From contig BCIA01000001.1 of NCBI GenBank assembly GCA_001599815.1, forward strand, positions 1,058,934 through 1,122,933: a DNA stretch of 64,000 nt, read 5' to 3'. The notes below the pieces were generated by a model. The model did not search any database and was not told the origin of the DNA. It saw only the letters and a list, made by a program, of their open reading frames with translations. The position numbers and the translations under genes were made by a program. This document shows, in pieces, positions 20,789 to 32,643 of this stretch; positions within the stretch are counted from its first letter, which is position 1; the number at the start of each line of letters is the position of its first letter. The stretch comes from Furcasterigmium furcatum. Its lineage: Eukaryota; Ascomycota; Sordariomycetes; Glomerellales; Plectosphaerellaceae.

Positions 20789-22685
20789 TTACCAGATCCT
20801 CTCCCACGTGCGCCGGAAGACGTTCATCTGCGCCAGCCTCTCCTTCTCCTTCTCCTCAATGCCACCCTCCTCCCACTGCCGACACTCCGCGTTGACCTCC
20901 GCCAGGCCGGTGTACAGATCAGCCTCGGACGGCTTGACGAACTTGGTCCGCTTGACGAGCTTCCAGAAGCAGAACATGAAGATGCCGAAGAAGAGGGCAA
21001 AGTACGACGTGATGAAACCCCTGACCTCGAAGGGGTTGAAGACGTCGAAACCGACAAACAGCAACGCAACGCAGCCCAGGAAAAGAGCAAAGGCCGTCGT
21101 GTAGGGAGCCCGAGGGGCCGTGAAGTGCAGCGCCTTGCGGTCGAATCCCTGAGCGTTGCAGGCTCGGTACCACCCAAAGAACACGATCAGCATCATGGTG
21201 TACGTGGTGATCAGTGCCGTCGTCGTCAGGTCGACGAACCAGTAGAAGACGTCGATGGCCGAGTTCGAGGAGACGAGGAACGTGATGCAGGCCAGGGCAG
21301 AGACGAATCCCACCGCGACAATCGGCACGCCGGACTTGGTGCACTTGAGGAAGAACTTGGGCGCCTGGTTGTCTCGAGCAAGCCCATACAGCGTCCGGGA
21401 CGAGGCGTACAAGAATGCGTTGCCACACGACCACGCAGACAACAAGATCAAGGCGTTGATAAAGTCAGGAAGCCCGCTGATTCCGAGATTGTGGATTCCA
21501 ATCACCCAAGGACTGGCACCGGCCCCCACCTGGCCATCTTCAATAGCGCCGCGAAGGTTCTCGTCTCTGGAGCTGCAGATAATGCCAACGCACAAGACTC
21601 CAAGAACGTAGAACGCGAGGATACGGTAGAAGATTAGCTTGGCGACGCGGGGGATGACGTGACGGGGGTTGCGGATCTCGCCGGCGGCGATGACGATCAG
21701 GTCCGGCCCGGCGATGGTGAAGGCGGCGTACAGGACCACGCTCCACCATCCCAGGAAGCGACCGGCCGACCCTTCTTCGACGTACGGGTGCATTACGGCG
21801 GTTGTCTGCCAGCTTCGGAAGCCGTAGGCGTCGCCCTGCGGGTTGCCTCCCGCCATGGTGACGATGGTGATCATGACGAGGAAGAGCAGTAAGAAGACCT
21901 TGGTGGAGGACATGAAGAACTCAGATTCGCCATAGAAGCGCACCGCGACGACGTTGAGCAGGATGCACACTGCCATCGCCATTGCGACCCTGTTCGGTGT
22001 CAGCGGGTATGCTCCCACGGCCAGGCAGGCTGGGCTGGGCTGCTGCAGGGGTGACGACTCACCATACGGCAGGGTTGATATCAGTAAACCAGTATTGCAT
22101 CAAAGTGGCGACGGCAGAGTACTCCGTGCATAGCAGCATGAAACCGGCAAAGAACTGATGGCGTAAGGTATTAGCCGTTGATCCAAAGCCAGGAGACAAG
22201 TCGACTCACGTATGTCCAGCCCATGGCAAAGCCCAAAGCCGGATCGACATAGCGCGCAGCAAGCTCGAATATGGTGCCTCGGATAGGCAGGTATGCGACC
22301 ATTTCCGCAACGGCGAGCTGCAGGGGCCAGACGAAGAAGAATCCCCAGAAGATGTAGCCCAAAAGGAGGGACAGTGGGCCGGCGCGGACAAGGACACTAC
22401 CGATACCGACCTAGTGATCACGGTCAGCAATCCAGATAACCTTTGGAAGCGTCCTCGAATGGCTCATACCCAGATACCAACACCGATGGAGCCTCCAATG
22501 GCCATAAGCTGCACATGGCGAGGACTCAAGCCACGCTGGGTCTCACCCCATTGCTCCTTGATCGCGTTGGTGATGGGGACATCTTTGGTGGCGGTGACAT
22601 CATCAGCAGCCGCCCCCTGTGCTGAGATGCCGCTGTTCGGTCGATCAAGAACGACGGCTTTCTCGTCGGCTGGGGGAGTAGACAT
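20789..22685 (-). CDS. amino-acid permease, AAT/APC family
   Basis: Four exons (22685-22470, 22410-22210, 22154-22063, 21989-20789) give 569 residues; introns are 59, 55 and 73 bp. The hydrophilic N-terminus runs into RGLSPRHVQLMAIGGSIGVG, the first-helix signature of yeast amino-acid permeases, where the unwound GGSIG segment binds substrate. Further marks are the AEMVAYLPI segment in helix 3, TIAGPDLIVIAAGEIRNPRH near helix 6, and ASRTLYGLARDNQAP between helices 8 and 9. It imports amino acids with protons at the plasma membrane. The exact specificity is not visible. It diverges from the HET gene. Confidence 0.93.
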
Positions 22686-23677
22686 GGTCGCGATGGCGTC
22701 GAAACCTGGAAACCTGTGGCTATAATGACTTGTCGAAACACAGACAGGATCGCACCGGTTCGGCAGACGCAATTAGCGGCGCACGCCACATCTTAAATCA
22801 AGCTTGGACTTCCTCAACGGGCGATTTTCCCCGATCTGGGCCACCATGCCTTCCCCGAATCTTCGCCGATGGGTCGTTGGTAATGTTACATCAGGATAAG
22901 AGCTCCCGCCGGTGGAACTTTGGAAGCTGGGGTCGGGGATACCTCACGGCACTTTCCCTTTCGGTATTCGCCTGCACGGTCTGTCGAACCAGAGTCGAGG
23001 GTTCTTGAGGAACCATGCTCGGATGTGCATGGGAGGGCTCCTCAAGGTGAGCCGTCACCGCGTGTCATGCGATGGTCAAGATCATCGTCGGGGCCCACCG
23101 AAGATAAGCCCGCGCATGATGACAGGTTGGGACTGAGGAGTGAGATGATTGGCATCTGACCAGGGCAGCTTGGCGGCCTGATATGCGATAATGGAAGGCT
23201 CTGTGCTTGCCCGGCGGCCAAATGTTGGCCGGGTTTGTCAAGAATTGATTGCCCATGAGTTGCGGATAGGACGCTGCGTTGCCCGGTTGTAACGGGCCCA
23301 TGGAATGCCCAGTAGAGGCGGTTCCGGCCCCACTCCGGTCCGAGTCTCGGGAGCAAGCCACCGGAGGACGAAATGTCCGTCCGGGGTGGGGTGAATTCTC
23401 TCATCTCGACCACTTGGGATATCGTTACCTTCAACTTGGGACCAGCTTTCTCTCGCTTCTCGATTCTCGAAAGAACATCTCAGCATGTGACCCCCTAGCC
23501 AATGAGGTATCGCAACACCGACAGGGGCCTTCATTGGTCTGTAAGTAGCCCGCCGCCATTCTGAGGGCTACGTCTTGGCGGCGTTGCCCTTGGACCCGCT
23601 TGTGCAAGACGATGAGACGGCTTCCAGGCACCAGGTCTGTCGGTCAAGAGAACACAAACAAAAGCACACGCGGAAGC
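22686..23677. other. divergent promoter region, permease and HET gene
   Basis: About 1 kb between two divergent starts. No additional gene is supported. Confidence 0.5.
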
Positions 23678-25459
23678 ATGCGGCTCCTAGACACCAAGAC
23701 ACTCCGCCTAAAGGAGTTCGACACGCAGATCCCGCAATATGCCATCCTCTCTCACGTGTGGGGAGACGATGAGGTTCTCTACCACGACATCCTGGGAGAT
23801 GCCTCGGTTGCCACGCAGAGACAAGGCTATGCGAAAGTAGTCGGCGCGGCTCAGCTTGCACGGAGCAAGGGGTACCGCTGGATATGGATCGACTCGTGCT
23901 GCATCAACAAGACGAGCAGCTCGGAGCTCTCCGAGGCCATCAACTCCATGTTCCGCTGGTACCGGGCCGCAGAAGTGTGCTACGTCTACCTGGTCGACGT
24001 GAACCCCGACGACGTCGCCAAGTCAGTTGAATTCCCCGACTGCCGGTGGTTCACTCGCGGATGGACGCTGCAGGAGCTCATCGCCCCGAGGAAACTCGAC
24101 TTCTACGACGCGAAGTGGAAGTTCATCGGCGATCGCTGGGACTTGAGGCGCCAGATTCAGGGCATCACGCGCATCTCGGAACATTGCCTTTCGGGGCATA
24201 ACATGAACCGCATCCGACAAGAAAGCGTCGCAAAACGAATGAGCTGGGCTTCGAACAGGACGACGAAGAGGCCCGAGGACATGGCGTATTGCCTGCTCGG
24301 GCTCTTCGACATCAACCTGTCCCTCCGCTACGGAGAGGGCGGCCCCAAGGCGTTTCGACGATTGCAGCAGGCGATTCTGGCCCAGACGGGGGACCAGTCG
24401 ATCTTCGCCTGGGGCGAGCTGATGGACTACGAGCCGAGCTCGTTCACACGCTGGGATAAACTCCCCGTGAATGACGAGTCCATGAATCTCTTCGCCCCCC
24501 ATCCTAGCAGCTTCGAATGGTCAGGGGGTGTTGAGCCGGCGCCTGACCTCGACCACCGGTTCGGATTGAGCATCCACCATGACGGGATCGGCCTGAGCGC
24601 ACCAATCCTCACGACTACGCAGAAAAACTATCGCAACGCGCCGGTCGTCCTTGTCCCCCTCAGGTGCTACATTAAGGGGGACCTGCTCAACGTCCCCTGC
24701 ATCGCAGTCACCAAGTCCTGGCTCACGGCAGACAATACCCTCGGAAGCATCTTCCAAGACCGCCCCCAGAGCAGCAGGACCTTCGTCAAGTGTTACCCGT
24801 GGCTCATCACCGTACCGCAGCGGGTGTGGACGGACTACCCCATCGTGAGGTGCACCATACTCACCAAGACGCTCGGGGACCTCTGGCGGCAGGACATCTA
24901 CGACCGATTCAACGGGAGTTCGGGGCACAACTTCCCGTCCTGCATCTTCAGGACCCTGCCCCTCGGCTACCGTATCACGAAGGTGGCCCCCAAGGCGGCC
25001 GTGCCGGACGGGTACCCCAACGCCATAGGCTATCCGTACGAGCCGGCGTCGGACAAGGAGGAGCACCGGCACATCCTCGTTCGGCTGGAGAGGGAGCTCC
25101 CGACGCCGAGCGCCCTACACCTCGTGATCGAGAGGGTTTATCTGCCAGACACGGAGACGGAGTACCGGCGACCATCCCACATCACCGCATGGTTCCTGGG
25201 GACAGGCCAGGAGCGTGAATGGACTGCGTGGTCAAACCGTATCGAAGAGTCGGGGAGACTCCCACGATCTCTTCTGACGGAGTCGCATCCGGAGTACGAG
25301 GCGTGGGTCTCGAGCGCACATGTGTACTTCCGATATTTGGATGTCATTGATTTCGTGGCTCTGTCATCAGAGAACGAGTCGAGGGAGTTGCCAATGGTCG
25401 GTCTTGTAGAAGACGAAGTAGAGGCATTAGAAGAGGGGCCGATCAAGGGAAAGCTGTAG
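23678..25459 (+). CDS. HET-domain (heterokaryon incompatibility) protein
   Basis: A single exon of 593 residues. The N-terminal HET domain (about residues 20-170) has all three classic blocks: YAILSHVWGDDEVLYHDI, GYRWIWIDSCCINKTSSSELSEAINSMFRWY, and WFTRGWTLQELIAPRKLDFYD. HET domains trigger programmed cell death when incompatible hyphae fuse or when a partner NLR-like sensor signals. The remainder has no NACHT, WD or ankyrin repeats that I can see, so this is the short, sensor-less type. ATG 23678 gives the standard MRLLDTKTL start; an earlier in-frame ATG at 23612 is less typical. Confidence 0.9.
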   Translation: MRLLDTKTLRLKEFDTQIPQYAILSHVWGDDEVLYHDILGDASVATQRQGYAKVVGAAQLARSKGYRWIWIDSCCINKTSSSELSEAINSMFRWYRAAEVCYVYLVDVNPDDVAKSVEFPDCRWFTRGWTLQELIAPRKLDFYDAKWKFIGDRWDLRRQIQGITRISEHCLSGHNMNRIRQESVAKRMSWASNRTTKRPEDMAYCLLGLFDINLSLRYGEGGPKAFRRLQQAILAQTGDQSIFAWGELMDYEPSSFTRWDKLPVNDESMNLFAPHPSSFEWSGGVEPAPDLDHRFGLSIHHDGIGLSAPILTTTQKNYRNAPVVLVPLRCYIKGDLLNVPCIAVTKSWLTADNTLGSIFQDRPQSSRTFVKCYPWLITVPQRVWTDYPIVRCTILTKTLGDLWRQDIYDRFNGSSGHNFPSCIFRTLPLGYRITKVAPKAAVPDGYPNAIGYPYEPASDKEEHRHILVRLERELPTPSALHLVIERVYLPDTETEYRRPSHITAWFLGTGQEREWTAWSNRIEESGRLPRSLLTESHPEYEAWVSSAHVYFRYLDVIDFVALSSENESRELPMVGLVEDEVEALEEGPIKGKL

Positions 25460-25712
25460 AACAGTTGCCTTCGGGTAGCTGGCGCAGACTGGAAGAGCAG
25501 TAGTCTGTTGCGGCACGTGTGAAGATAGGCTAGAGACATCTCTTGGACAGCGCGGTTAGCGGGATATTGCCAGCTCATGTGTTTATCTGACTTTGAGTGG
25601 GAAGATTGTTGAGCCCAGACTTTGAATACCAGTCAGGTATATCCTCCCAATACCTACAACAGCGGGTGCCGATGCAGATAACAAACAACTTCGCAGCAGA
25701 CCTTTCCTTCCC

Positions 25713-26653
25713 TCATTCGGCAGCGCCAACATCGACGTCGTCCTTCATGTCGGGAATCCATCCCTTGGGTCGTTCCGATCCGCGAATCGCGATTCCATAA
25801 CCCAGCTTCTCGACCTTCTTCACCGAAGTCCGCATGGCCTCCATCTTGCTCCGGTACGTCCGGTCGCTGCGTTCCGGCAACACCTCGAAGGCGCCGCTGA
25901 GCTCGTGGAAGTCGGTCAAGATGTTCCTCGGCCGCGGTCTATCGGCACCGGCAGATGCTTCATCGAGTTGCTGCTTCTCCGGCGTTTGTCCCGCCAGCTG
26001 CCCGGTCTGTGCCGTCGTGACGGTGGCGAAGCGCATCATCTCGCCAAAGAGATCGAAAATGCCGTACAGGTAATCATCTTCCGTCAGGGATATAGCTGCA
26101 GGGATGGCAGCCGCTGTTTCCTCTGGAGTGATGAGCGTCTGGTATCGAAGATAGTGGACGAAAGAGAGCGCCTCGACGAGTTCTTCGAGACCGCGGAGGG
26201 AGTGGGAGTACCGCTCTCGATTGAGGGTGGTGAGATCCGCTTCGATGCCGGTGAGATGTGTCTTGATTTCGGCCATTCGCGCGTCGATGTCCTCCTGCGT
26301 GCGTTTAGGAAGCTCTCCCAACTTGTTCACCCTGAAGTGAGAGGTCAATACAGGCAGGCGTTCATCGCTGGCACGTGGGGAAAACAGCGATCTTGGCGTA
26401 CCTCTGGCAGGAGAAGATGCTGCAGGTAAGTCAGTATCTAGGTCGTGGGCCAATCAAAGGAAACTCACATCTTCTTGCTCAAAGCGGTCACATCTCTCGA
26501 GGCTTTGACGATGCGCTCCTTCCGGTCGTGATGCTCGTCCAGCTCATCCCGGAAAGTCATGAACATCGGAGTGAACTGAGATTCCGGGAGTGCAGGGCCT
26601 GTCTTGCCGCCTTCCTTGGGTCGCGTGTTACCGTCCCGATCCCTCTTAGACAT
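25713..26653 (-). CDS. translin-associated factor X (TRAX) family protein
   Basis: Three exons (26653-26469, an 18-nt micro-exon 26419-26402, and 26331-25713) give 273 residues. After splicing, the continuous helical segment is SRDVTALSKKIIFSCQRVNK, the normal start of the translin fold. The segment LEELVEALSFVHYL keeps the paired glutamates used by TRAX for RNA cleavage, and DLFGEMMRFA carries further acids. TRAX pairs with translin in the C3PO nuclease; in Neurospora this complex acts on tRNA precursor fragments. Translin itself is not in this window. It diverges from PIG-M with 440 bp between starts. Confidence 0.85.
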
Positions 26654-27093
26654 CGTGATCTTATCAGCGCCGGATTGGGCTGCGTAAAGTGGTGGGATGA
26701 AGGAAGATGAAAGTATCGTGAGATTGTTTGTAGAAGGGAGATTCATTTGTCCATTGAGGAAGTCGCGATGACGGATGCTGTGGAGATGCTCCGCCGATTG
26801 TGGGGGAGGAGCGAGCGCTGGAGAGACGCCTGGGGTGCGCGCTAAGATCTGTGCCTCAGGGGGCCCAAGGATGTGTGGATGTGCCACGACTCCTTTCGAA
26901 CAAGCACATTTCTCACACGACCACCACAGACGGGAGAGACACGACTGTCAGGACGCTCGCCTGTCGCAAATTGGACATCCTGTGGCTTGTCGCACACTAG
27001 ACTCGCTCGAGGATTGCTCAAACGATGTTCGGACCGGACAATTGAGCTACGACGACTCTCTTTCGCATCATCCATCCCTGGCCTCTTCTCATC
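26654..27093. promoter_or_regulatory. divergent promoter, TRAX and PIG-M
   Basis: A shared 440-bp region between two divergent housekeeping genes. I see no TATA box. Confidence 0.45.
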
Positions 27094-28478
27094 ATGGCCG
27101 GATCACTAGCATCGTCCTTCTTTCGGCCCGCTCCGCTGTTCCTTGCGTCGGCGCTTCTCCGCGTGGCATTCCTTCTCTACGGCCTCTGGCAAGACGCCAA
27201 CTCCCCGTTCAAGTTCACGGACATCGACTACCTCGTCTTCACGGACGCCGCCCGGTTCACCCACCGTGGCGCATCGCCCTACGACCGAGAAACATACCGG
27301 TACACGCCTCTGCTTGCGTGGCTGCTTCTCCCGACAGCCTGGAATGAGACTCTCGGAACGGCATGGTTCTCGTTCGGAAAGGTCGTTTTTGCCCTGGCCG
27401 ACTTGCTGGCAGGCTGGCTCATCGTTCGCATCCTCCGCGGAAGCCGCGGCATGGATGAGGGCCGAGCGTTGCGGTTCGCCAGCATATGGCTCCTGAACCC
27501 CATGGTTGCTACGATCAGCACGCGCGGCAGTTCGGAAGGCCTTCTCGGCGTGCTGGTCATGGCCCTTCTGTGGGCAGTCCTGGGCCGCAGGATCACCCTG
27601 GCCGGCATGCTTCTCGGCTTCGGGGTGCACTTCAAGATTTATCCGTTCATCTATGCCCCGGCAATCGTGTGGTGGATGGATGATGTCAGCCTGGGAAAAC
27701 CGAGGGCACCGGCACGGTCTGCGACGGAGGCTATTGTGGCCTTCATCACTCCGGAGAGGGTCAAGCTGACCATCATCAGCCTGGCCACCTTCATGGGTCT
27801 CAATGTCCTCATGTACTCCATGTGAGCTCCTTTCCTCCCCGGATGCACATGGTAGTGTTTCTAACAGCTTCTAGCTATGGAGAGCCGTTTCTGGTGCACA
27901 CCTACTTCCACCACGTCACCAGGATCGATCACCGGCACAACTTCAGCCCCTACAACATCCTGCTCTACCTTGACTCGGCCATAACGTCGGCCTCGAGGCT
28001 CAAGATCGAGTCGGCGGCTTTCATTCCGCAGCTAGCCTTGTCGACATTCATGATCCCCGTCGTGCTCGCCAAGAAGGATCTCGCAACTTCCATGATGGCC
28101 CAGACGTTTGCTTTCGTGACCTTCAACAAGGTCTGCACAAGTCAGGTAAGACAGTTTGAATCCGTCTCATGCTCAAATCTGACCGCCGCCTAGTATTTCC
28201 TCTGGTACATGGTGTTCCTGCCGCTGTATCTGCCGGACTCTTCGTTCTTGCGCTCGCCGAGGCTGGGGGTCACAGCTCTGGTCCTGTGGGTGGTTTCACA
28301 GGGCGCCTGGTTGCAACAAGGGTTCCAGCTCGAGTTTATGGGCGTTAACACGTTCTTCCCGGGGCTCTGGGCATCGACCATCGGCTTCTTCCTGGTGAAC
28401 TGTTGGATCTTGAGCATCATCGTTGAGGATGGTGCGCAGACACCGTGGACATCTCCATCCGCTGCCACGAAGACGTGA
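27094..28478 (+). CDS. gpi14: GPI mannosyltransferase 1 (PIG-M type)
   Basis: Three exons (27094-27821, 27875-28145, 28194-28478) give 427 residues; introns are 53 and 48 bp. The enzyme adds the first alpha-1,4-mannose from dolichol-phosphate-mannose to the GPI precursor in the ER lumen. The luminal catalytic loop reads FTDIDYLVFTDAARF, with the conserved acidic pair. Other PIG-M landmarks are SPYDRETYRYTPLLAW, NPMVATISTRGSSE, HFKIYPFIYAP and the late HNFSPYN segment. About ten hydrophobic helices fit the family. It should make anchors for proteins such as the one at 18653-19706. Nbs1 follows 306 bp downstream on the same strand. Confidence 0.95.
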
Positions 28479-28784
28479 GACGAGAAATGGACTATGTATA
28501 TTGGAACCAAGACGTAGAATGTACGATTAATATGCCCAAAGTCATGTCATTGTGACTGTCTAATAAAGCCTGCCTCCTTAATGAGGGATCATCCAGTCAC
28601 GTGAACAGGCGTCAATTTCCTGACATCGGCACCCCCAAATGTTCAACGCGCCTCGGCGCCTGGACTTTTCCAACACTCACACCCCACCAATCTCCATCTA
28701 CACCATCCTCCTTCCACATTTCCATGTCGCATCACCCGCCAAAGTCGCCGCACGCGTCACATCATTAGTGGCGCGACTAGCAGA
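28479..28784 (+). other. short spacer between PIG-M and Nbs1
   Basis: 306 bp, tandem orientation. It must serve as both PIG-M terminator and Nbs1 promoter; no TATA box is seen. Confidence 0.5.
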
Positions 28785-31393
28785 ATGTGGCTGCTCGAGT
28801 CGGACGGCGATGCCCTCGGCGGCAAGTTACTTTACTGCCATCCCCCGATCTCTGCTGACCATCGGGTCTAGGGTCTCGAGTATGGCTTCGTCCCGGGAAG
28901 CTGTACCTCTTCGGGCGAACCCAAGCTGAAGGTAAATGGGTCTTCCCCCCTCATGGTCGGAACGGTTGCTGACCTTGCGCTACACAGCTGGGCAATTTGC
29001 CATCTCCCACAAGACGATCTCCCGCCGACACATGACGATACGAGTCGGCGACGTCCCGAATGGCGACAGTGTATGGTTTCTGCCGAACTCGCACTCTACC
29101 GACGGCTGACACCGTGTGTAGCAAGACCTGTCTAAGAGGTCGCAACTGACCATCGAGGATCTTTCCACAAAAACCGGAACAACAGTCGACGAGCACAAAT
29201 TCAAGGGCGAGAAGTACGTCCTCTCAGAGCCCGCAGCTACCGTCAAGCTCGGCACCTGCTCGCAGGCATTCCGGTATGGGTTTTCTCCCCATCTCGTTCC
29301 GTTGCAGACGTTAACAGACGCCACAACACAGTTTATCATGGCACCCCGTTGTCCTCACGTTCAGTTTCACGAATCGCGAGCTCCAGTCCGATCCCTTCCG
29401 CACCCTCCGCGACCGCCTCGAGCAGTTCGACATCAAGTTCTTCCCAGATTATCAGACCCGATACACGACGCACGTTGTGGCGAGGAAAAGAAACACGGCG
29501 AAGGGACTCCAGGCACTCATCGACGGGAAATACATCGTAACAGATGCCTTCGTGGACGCTCTCGAAGCTGCAGCCAGCCCAGAGGAGGGCTCTGAGGCAA
29601 CAGACCTGTCGCCTCTGGAAAAGGACTTCGACGCCAATTGGCCCGACCCGATGAAGTTCTTGCCGCCTCGCGGCGGAGAACCTGTCGAGCGTCCCGAATC
29701 TGCTTACGCCCCTGACGACTCCCGGCGAGAGATCTTCGACGGGTATACATTCATTTTCTACGACAAGAGCCAGTTCGACACTTTGCTGGCGCCCATCACC
29801 CACGGCAAAGGCAAAGCGCTCTACAACGAAGTAGTGGCAGGTCAGACATCCGTGGACGACTTCGTTCTCTTCGTCAAGACAGAAGCGGGCGAGAAGGGGC
29901 TCGGCTCTTTCGACGACGGCAGCGAGGGCCATGGCGTCGTCGTGGTGCGCTTCTCGCCCAGCAAAGGCGAGCACATCGACTGGTACGCCAATTTCTTCAC
30001 GCAAGTCTCGCTCCGGCTGGACCACCGCCCGATCGAACAGAACGAGTTCCTGGAAGCCATCCTTATCAAGGACGCCGGCATTCTTCGCCGTCCGCTCGAG
30101 ATAGCCCCGACCCAGGACAGCCCTCCACGGGTGGCCGCAGCCGCTCGAAATCCTGCCCCGGCCGCCGACCAGATGGAAGTCGACCCACCAGCACAATCGC
30201 AGCAGGTGTCTCAGTCTTCGTCTTCGGCGCATACACAGCCACCCCGAAGAGGTCGAGGCCGACGGGCGGCTACCAGGCGCTTTGTTGGCTTCGATGACGG
30301 TAGCGATGAAGATGTCAAAGAATCGATTGTCCCGGACATCTCCGAGAGCGCCCCTGTGCCTGATACCGACGAGGCGCTCTTCGTGTCACAAGAGGTAGAT
30401 TCGAATCTCGTCGAGCAGCCAGACTCTGCCCCTCCGGCCACCCGGTCCACCCGATCCCAGCGCAAGCGTCCACAGGATGACCTTCTAGACGACCTTGTCC
30501 CCACTGCCGCTGCCGCAAAGCGCCGTCGCATTGCGGCCGGCGAGGAGCCTGTTCCCCGACGAGCAGCCTCAGCAGCGGTCGACGACGAAACCCCGCCCAG
30601 AGAAGCCAAACCCGCCAAGAAGATCAAAGAGGAGATCGACGTCCTAGAACAGGCGCGGAAGCGCCGCGAGCAGCTCGAGGCAGCCGCCAAGGCGGAGAGG
30701 GAAGACCTGGCAAACCTCCCCGACGACATCGACTTTGCCGAGATCCGGCGCAACGCCATCATCGTGGAGATGCCGCTGCGGCAGCGGCCTGCCGCGCCGC
30801 GCACGCGCGAGCAGGACATCGCGGACGGCCGGTGGGATCCGCGGTGGAACGGGCGGAAGAACTTCAAGGGGTTCCGGCAGCGCGGGACGCCGGCCGGCCG
30901 CGCCCTGCTAAAGACCATCGTGCCGCTCGTGGAGGCGAAGCAGAAGGACTTTGGCATCGGGGACGACTACTGGCTCGAGAAGGACGCCCACAGCACGAGG
31001 GGAGATGATACCCAGAACAGCGTCGTGCAGGAGAGCCCTGCGCTTTCGCAGCCGAAGACACGGCAGGCTCAGAGGGTTGTCCTGTCGGACGACAGCGAGG
31101 ACGAGGCCGAGGTGGAGGAGACGCCGGAAGTTGCTGTGCCTCCGGCGTCCACGCGGACGAGGGGCTCCAGGACCGCGACGCAGACGCAATCGAGCATCAG
31201 CAAGGCGACGAGCAGCTCGAGGAGCGAGTCGGTCCGACAGGCGTCGCAGTCCAAGCGGGCGGCCGCGACGCCGGCGGATAGTGAACCGCCGGCGAAGAAG
31301 ACGCGGGGTTCGCGGAGGGGCTTTGGGGCGCGGGACAGCGACGGGAGCGAGGGCGAGCTGCAGTTCAAGTTCGGCCGCCGCAGGAAGAAGTAA
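28785..31393 (+). CDS. Nbs1/Xrs2-like subunit of the MRN DNA-repair complex
   Basis: Five exons (28785-28821, 28872-28931, 28988-29070, 29122-29273, 29332-31393) give 797 residues. The spliced N-terminus is an FHA domain (MWLLESDGDALGGSRVWLRP, LYLFGRT, ISHKTISRRHMTI), followed by a BRCT-type region (WHPVVLTFSF, YTTHVVARKRNTAKGLQALI). A long disordered, acidic and Ser/Pro-rich part follows. The Mre11-binding motif NFKGFRQRG sits near residue 621 and a Tel1/ATM-binding ELQFKF at 786-791, close to the C-terminus. Nbs1 brings Mre11-Rad50 and the Tel1 kinase to DNA breaks in the nucleus. The first intron is of the rare GC-AG type (GCAAGT). Confidence 0.93.
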
Positions 31394-31557
31394 GGTTCAC
31401 GGAGCATGGTGTTCTGCAGCGACTTGCACAGCGATAATGAAGATAATATGACATGTATGATCATGGGCATTATGCGGGGCTGAGTCCAGCGCTCGTCTGT
31501 CTATAGGGGTATCTTCTTTCTCTCCGTCTGGTACGTTCAAATGCCGCCACCCGCGGG

Positions 31558-32643
31558 CTAGTCCATCTGGTCCATCTCGCTCGTCTTCGCCTGGTCCTCC
31601 GGCACGAGGACGCCCACGAGGCACGCGGACAGCATGGTCTCGTAGTTGACCCAGGGATGCACCTCGCCGAAGAGCTGATTGCCGTCCCTGCCCGCGCAGC
31701 GGAGCAGCTCGGGCCCGCCGCCGGGGTGGTACGGGATGTAGGGTGTGATGTTGTAGACGCGGCCGCCTAGGGCTGTCCAGGCGTCCTTGCCCTTGCGGCC
31801 GGTCATGCGCTTGAGCATGGAGGGGGTGACTTTGAGGTAGGGCGTCGAGGGGGGCAGGTTGCGCAGGTCGGCGGCGGGGCCGGAGATGCGTGCCCAGTCG
31901 AGGGGGGAGTGGCCGGGGGTGAGGAGGACTTTGCGGGAGGGCTTTTGCGGCGGCTGGGAGTGTGTCGGGGGAGGGGCGAGAGAGGAGGCACCCGGGGAGC
32001 GGTTGGGGGCGGGATTGAGCGAGGGGCCGCGGGCGACTTGGGGCGAGTCGGCGAGGAAGGGAGATCGGCGGTTGGCGCGCGGAGGAGCGGCGCGAGGAAT
32101 CAGCGGGACTGGTGGAGGAGGCATCATGGAGGAGGGTGATGCTGCGGGTGTCGGGTTGAGAGCTATTGCTGGAGGGGCGATCGCTGGGGCGGCCGGGGTT
32201 GATGCCGGGAGGTCGTCGCCGGGGGAGAGCGAGAACGACGGGACCGGGGGGACGTCTTTCTTTGCTTCCGCCTTTGGTGTTGTCTGTTCCTCCTCTTCTG
32301 GGCCTTCGCCAGGCAGTGCGATGGTCGGCGGCGACGCAGGCGTGGAAGGCTGCGGGCTGGGTCTCTGTATCATGGGCGGAGGAGGCATAGCGACCCTGTC
32401 GAGGGCCGCTTTGGCTGGTTTCGGGGCCTCATCCTCCACTCGTATTGTCGGGGCCTGGACCTTTGTATCGTCATTGCCTTCCTGCACGATCTTGTCGGAC
32501 TTCGGGACCTCGACCACGGCGGCGGATGGCTGGGAATGCGCCGCGACGAGGAACGGCGGAAGATATGGGTGTATCCATTGCGGCGGGGCGACGATGACCC
32601 AGACGACGGATGCTACGATGAGGGTGTAGCCAACGTAGCCCAT
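31558..32643 (-). CDS. membrane-anchored protein with cytochrome b5-like heme domain
   Basis: A single exon of 361 residues from ATG 32643. An N-terminal signal-anchor (MGYVGYTLIVASVVWVIVA) is followed by about 230 residues rich in Pro/Ala/Ser, probably a flexible stalk. The C-terminal b5-like domain (about residues 255-350) runs from SPLDWARIS through AWTALGGRVYNITPYIPYHPGGG to LFGEVHPWVNYE, so both axial heme histidines (HPGG and VHPW) are kept. It should be an ER-bound electron carrier of the Irc21 / b5-domain type. No reductase domain is attached. It converges on Nbs1 with 164 bp between stops. Confidence 0.85.
   Translation of the reverse strand: MGYVGYTLIVASVVWVIVAPPQWIHPYLPPFLVAAHSQPSAAVVEVPKSDKIVQEGNDDTKVQAPTIRVEDEAPKPAKAALDRVAMPPPPMIQRPSPQPSTPASPPTIALPGEGPEEEEQTTPKAEAKKDVPPVPSFSLSPGDDLPASTPAAPAIAPPAIALNPTPAASPSSMMPPPPVPLIPRAAPPRANRRSPFLADSPQVARGPSLNPAPNRSPGASSLAPPPTHSQPPQKPSRKVLLTPGHSPLDWARISGPAADLRNLPPSTPYLKVTPSMLKRMTGRKGKDAWTALGGRVYNITPYIPYHPGGGPELLRCAGRDGNQLFGEVHPWVNYETMLSACLVGVLVPEDQAKTSEMDQMD

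Noticed and set aside
29336..30232. 298-codon minus-strand frame inside Nbs1
   Set aside because: No domain, and it overlaps the conserved FHA/BRCT coding exons on the other strand.
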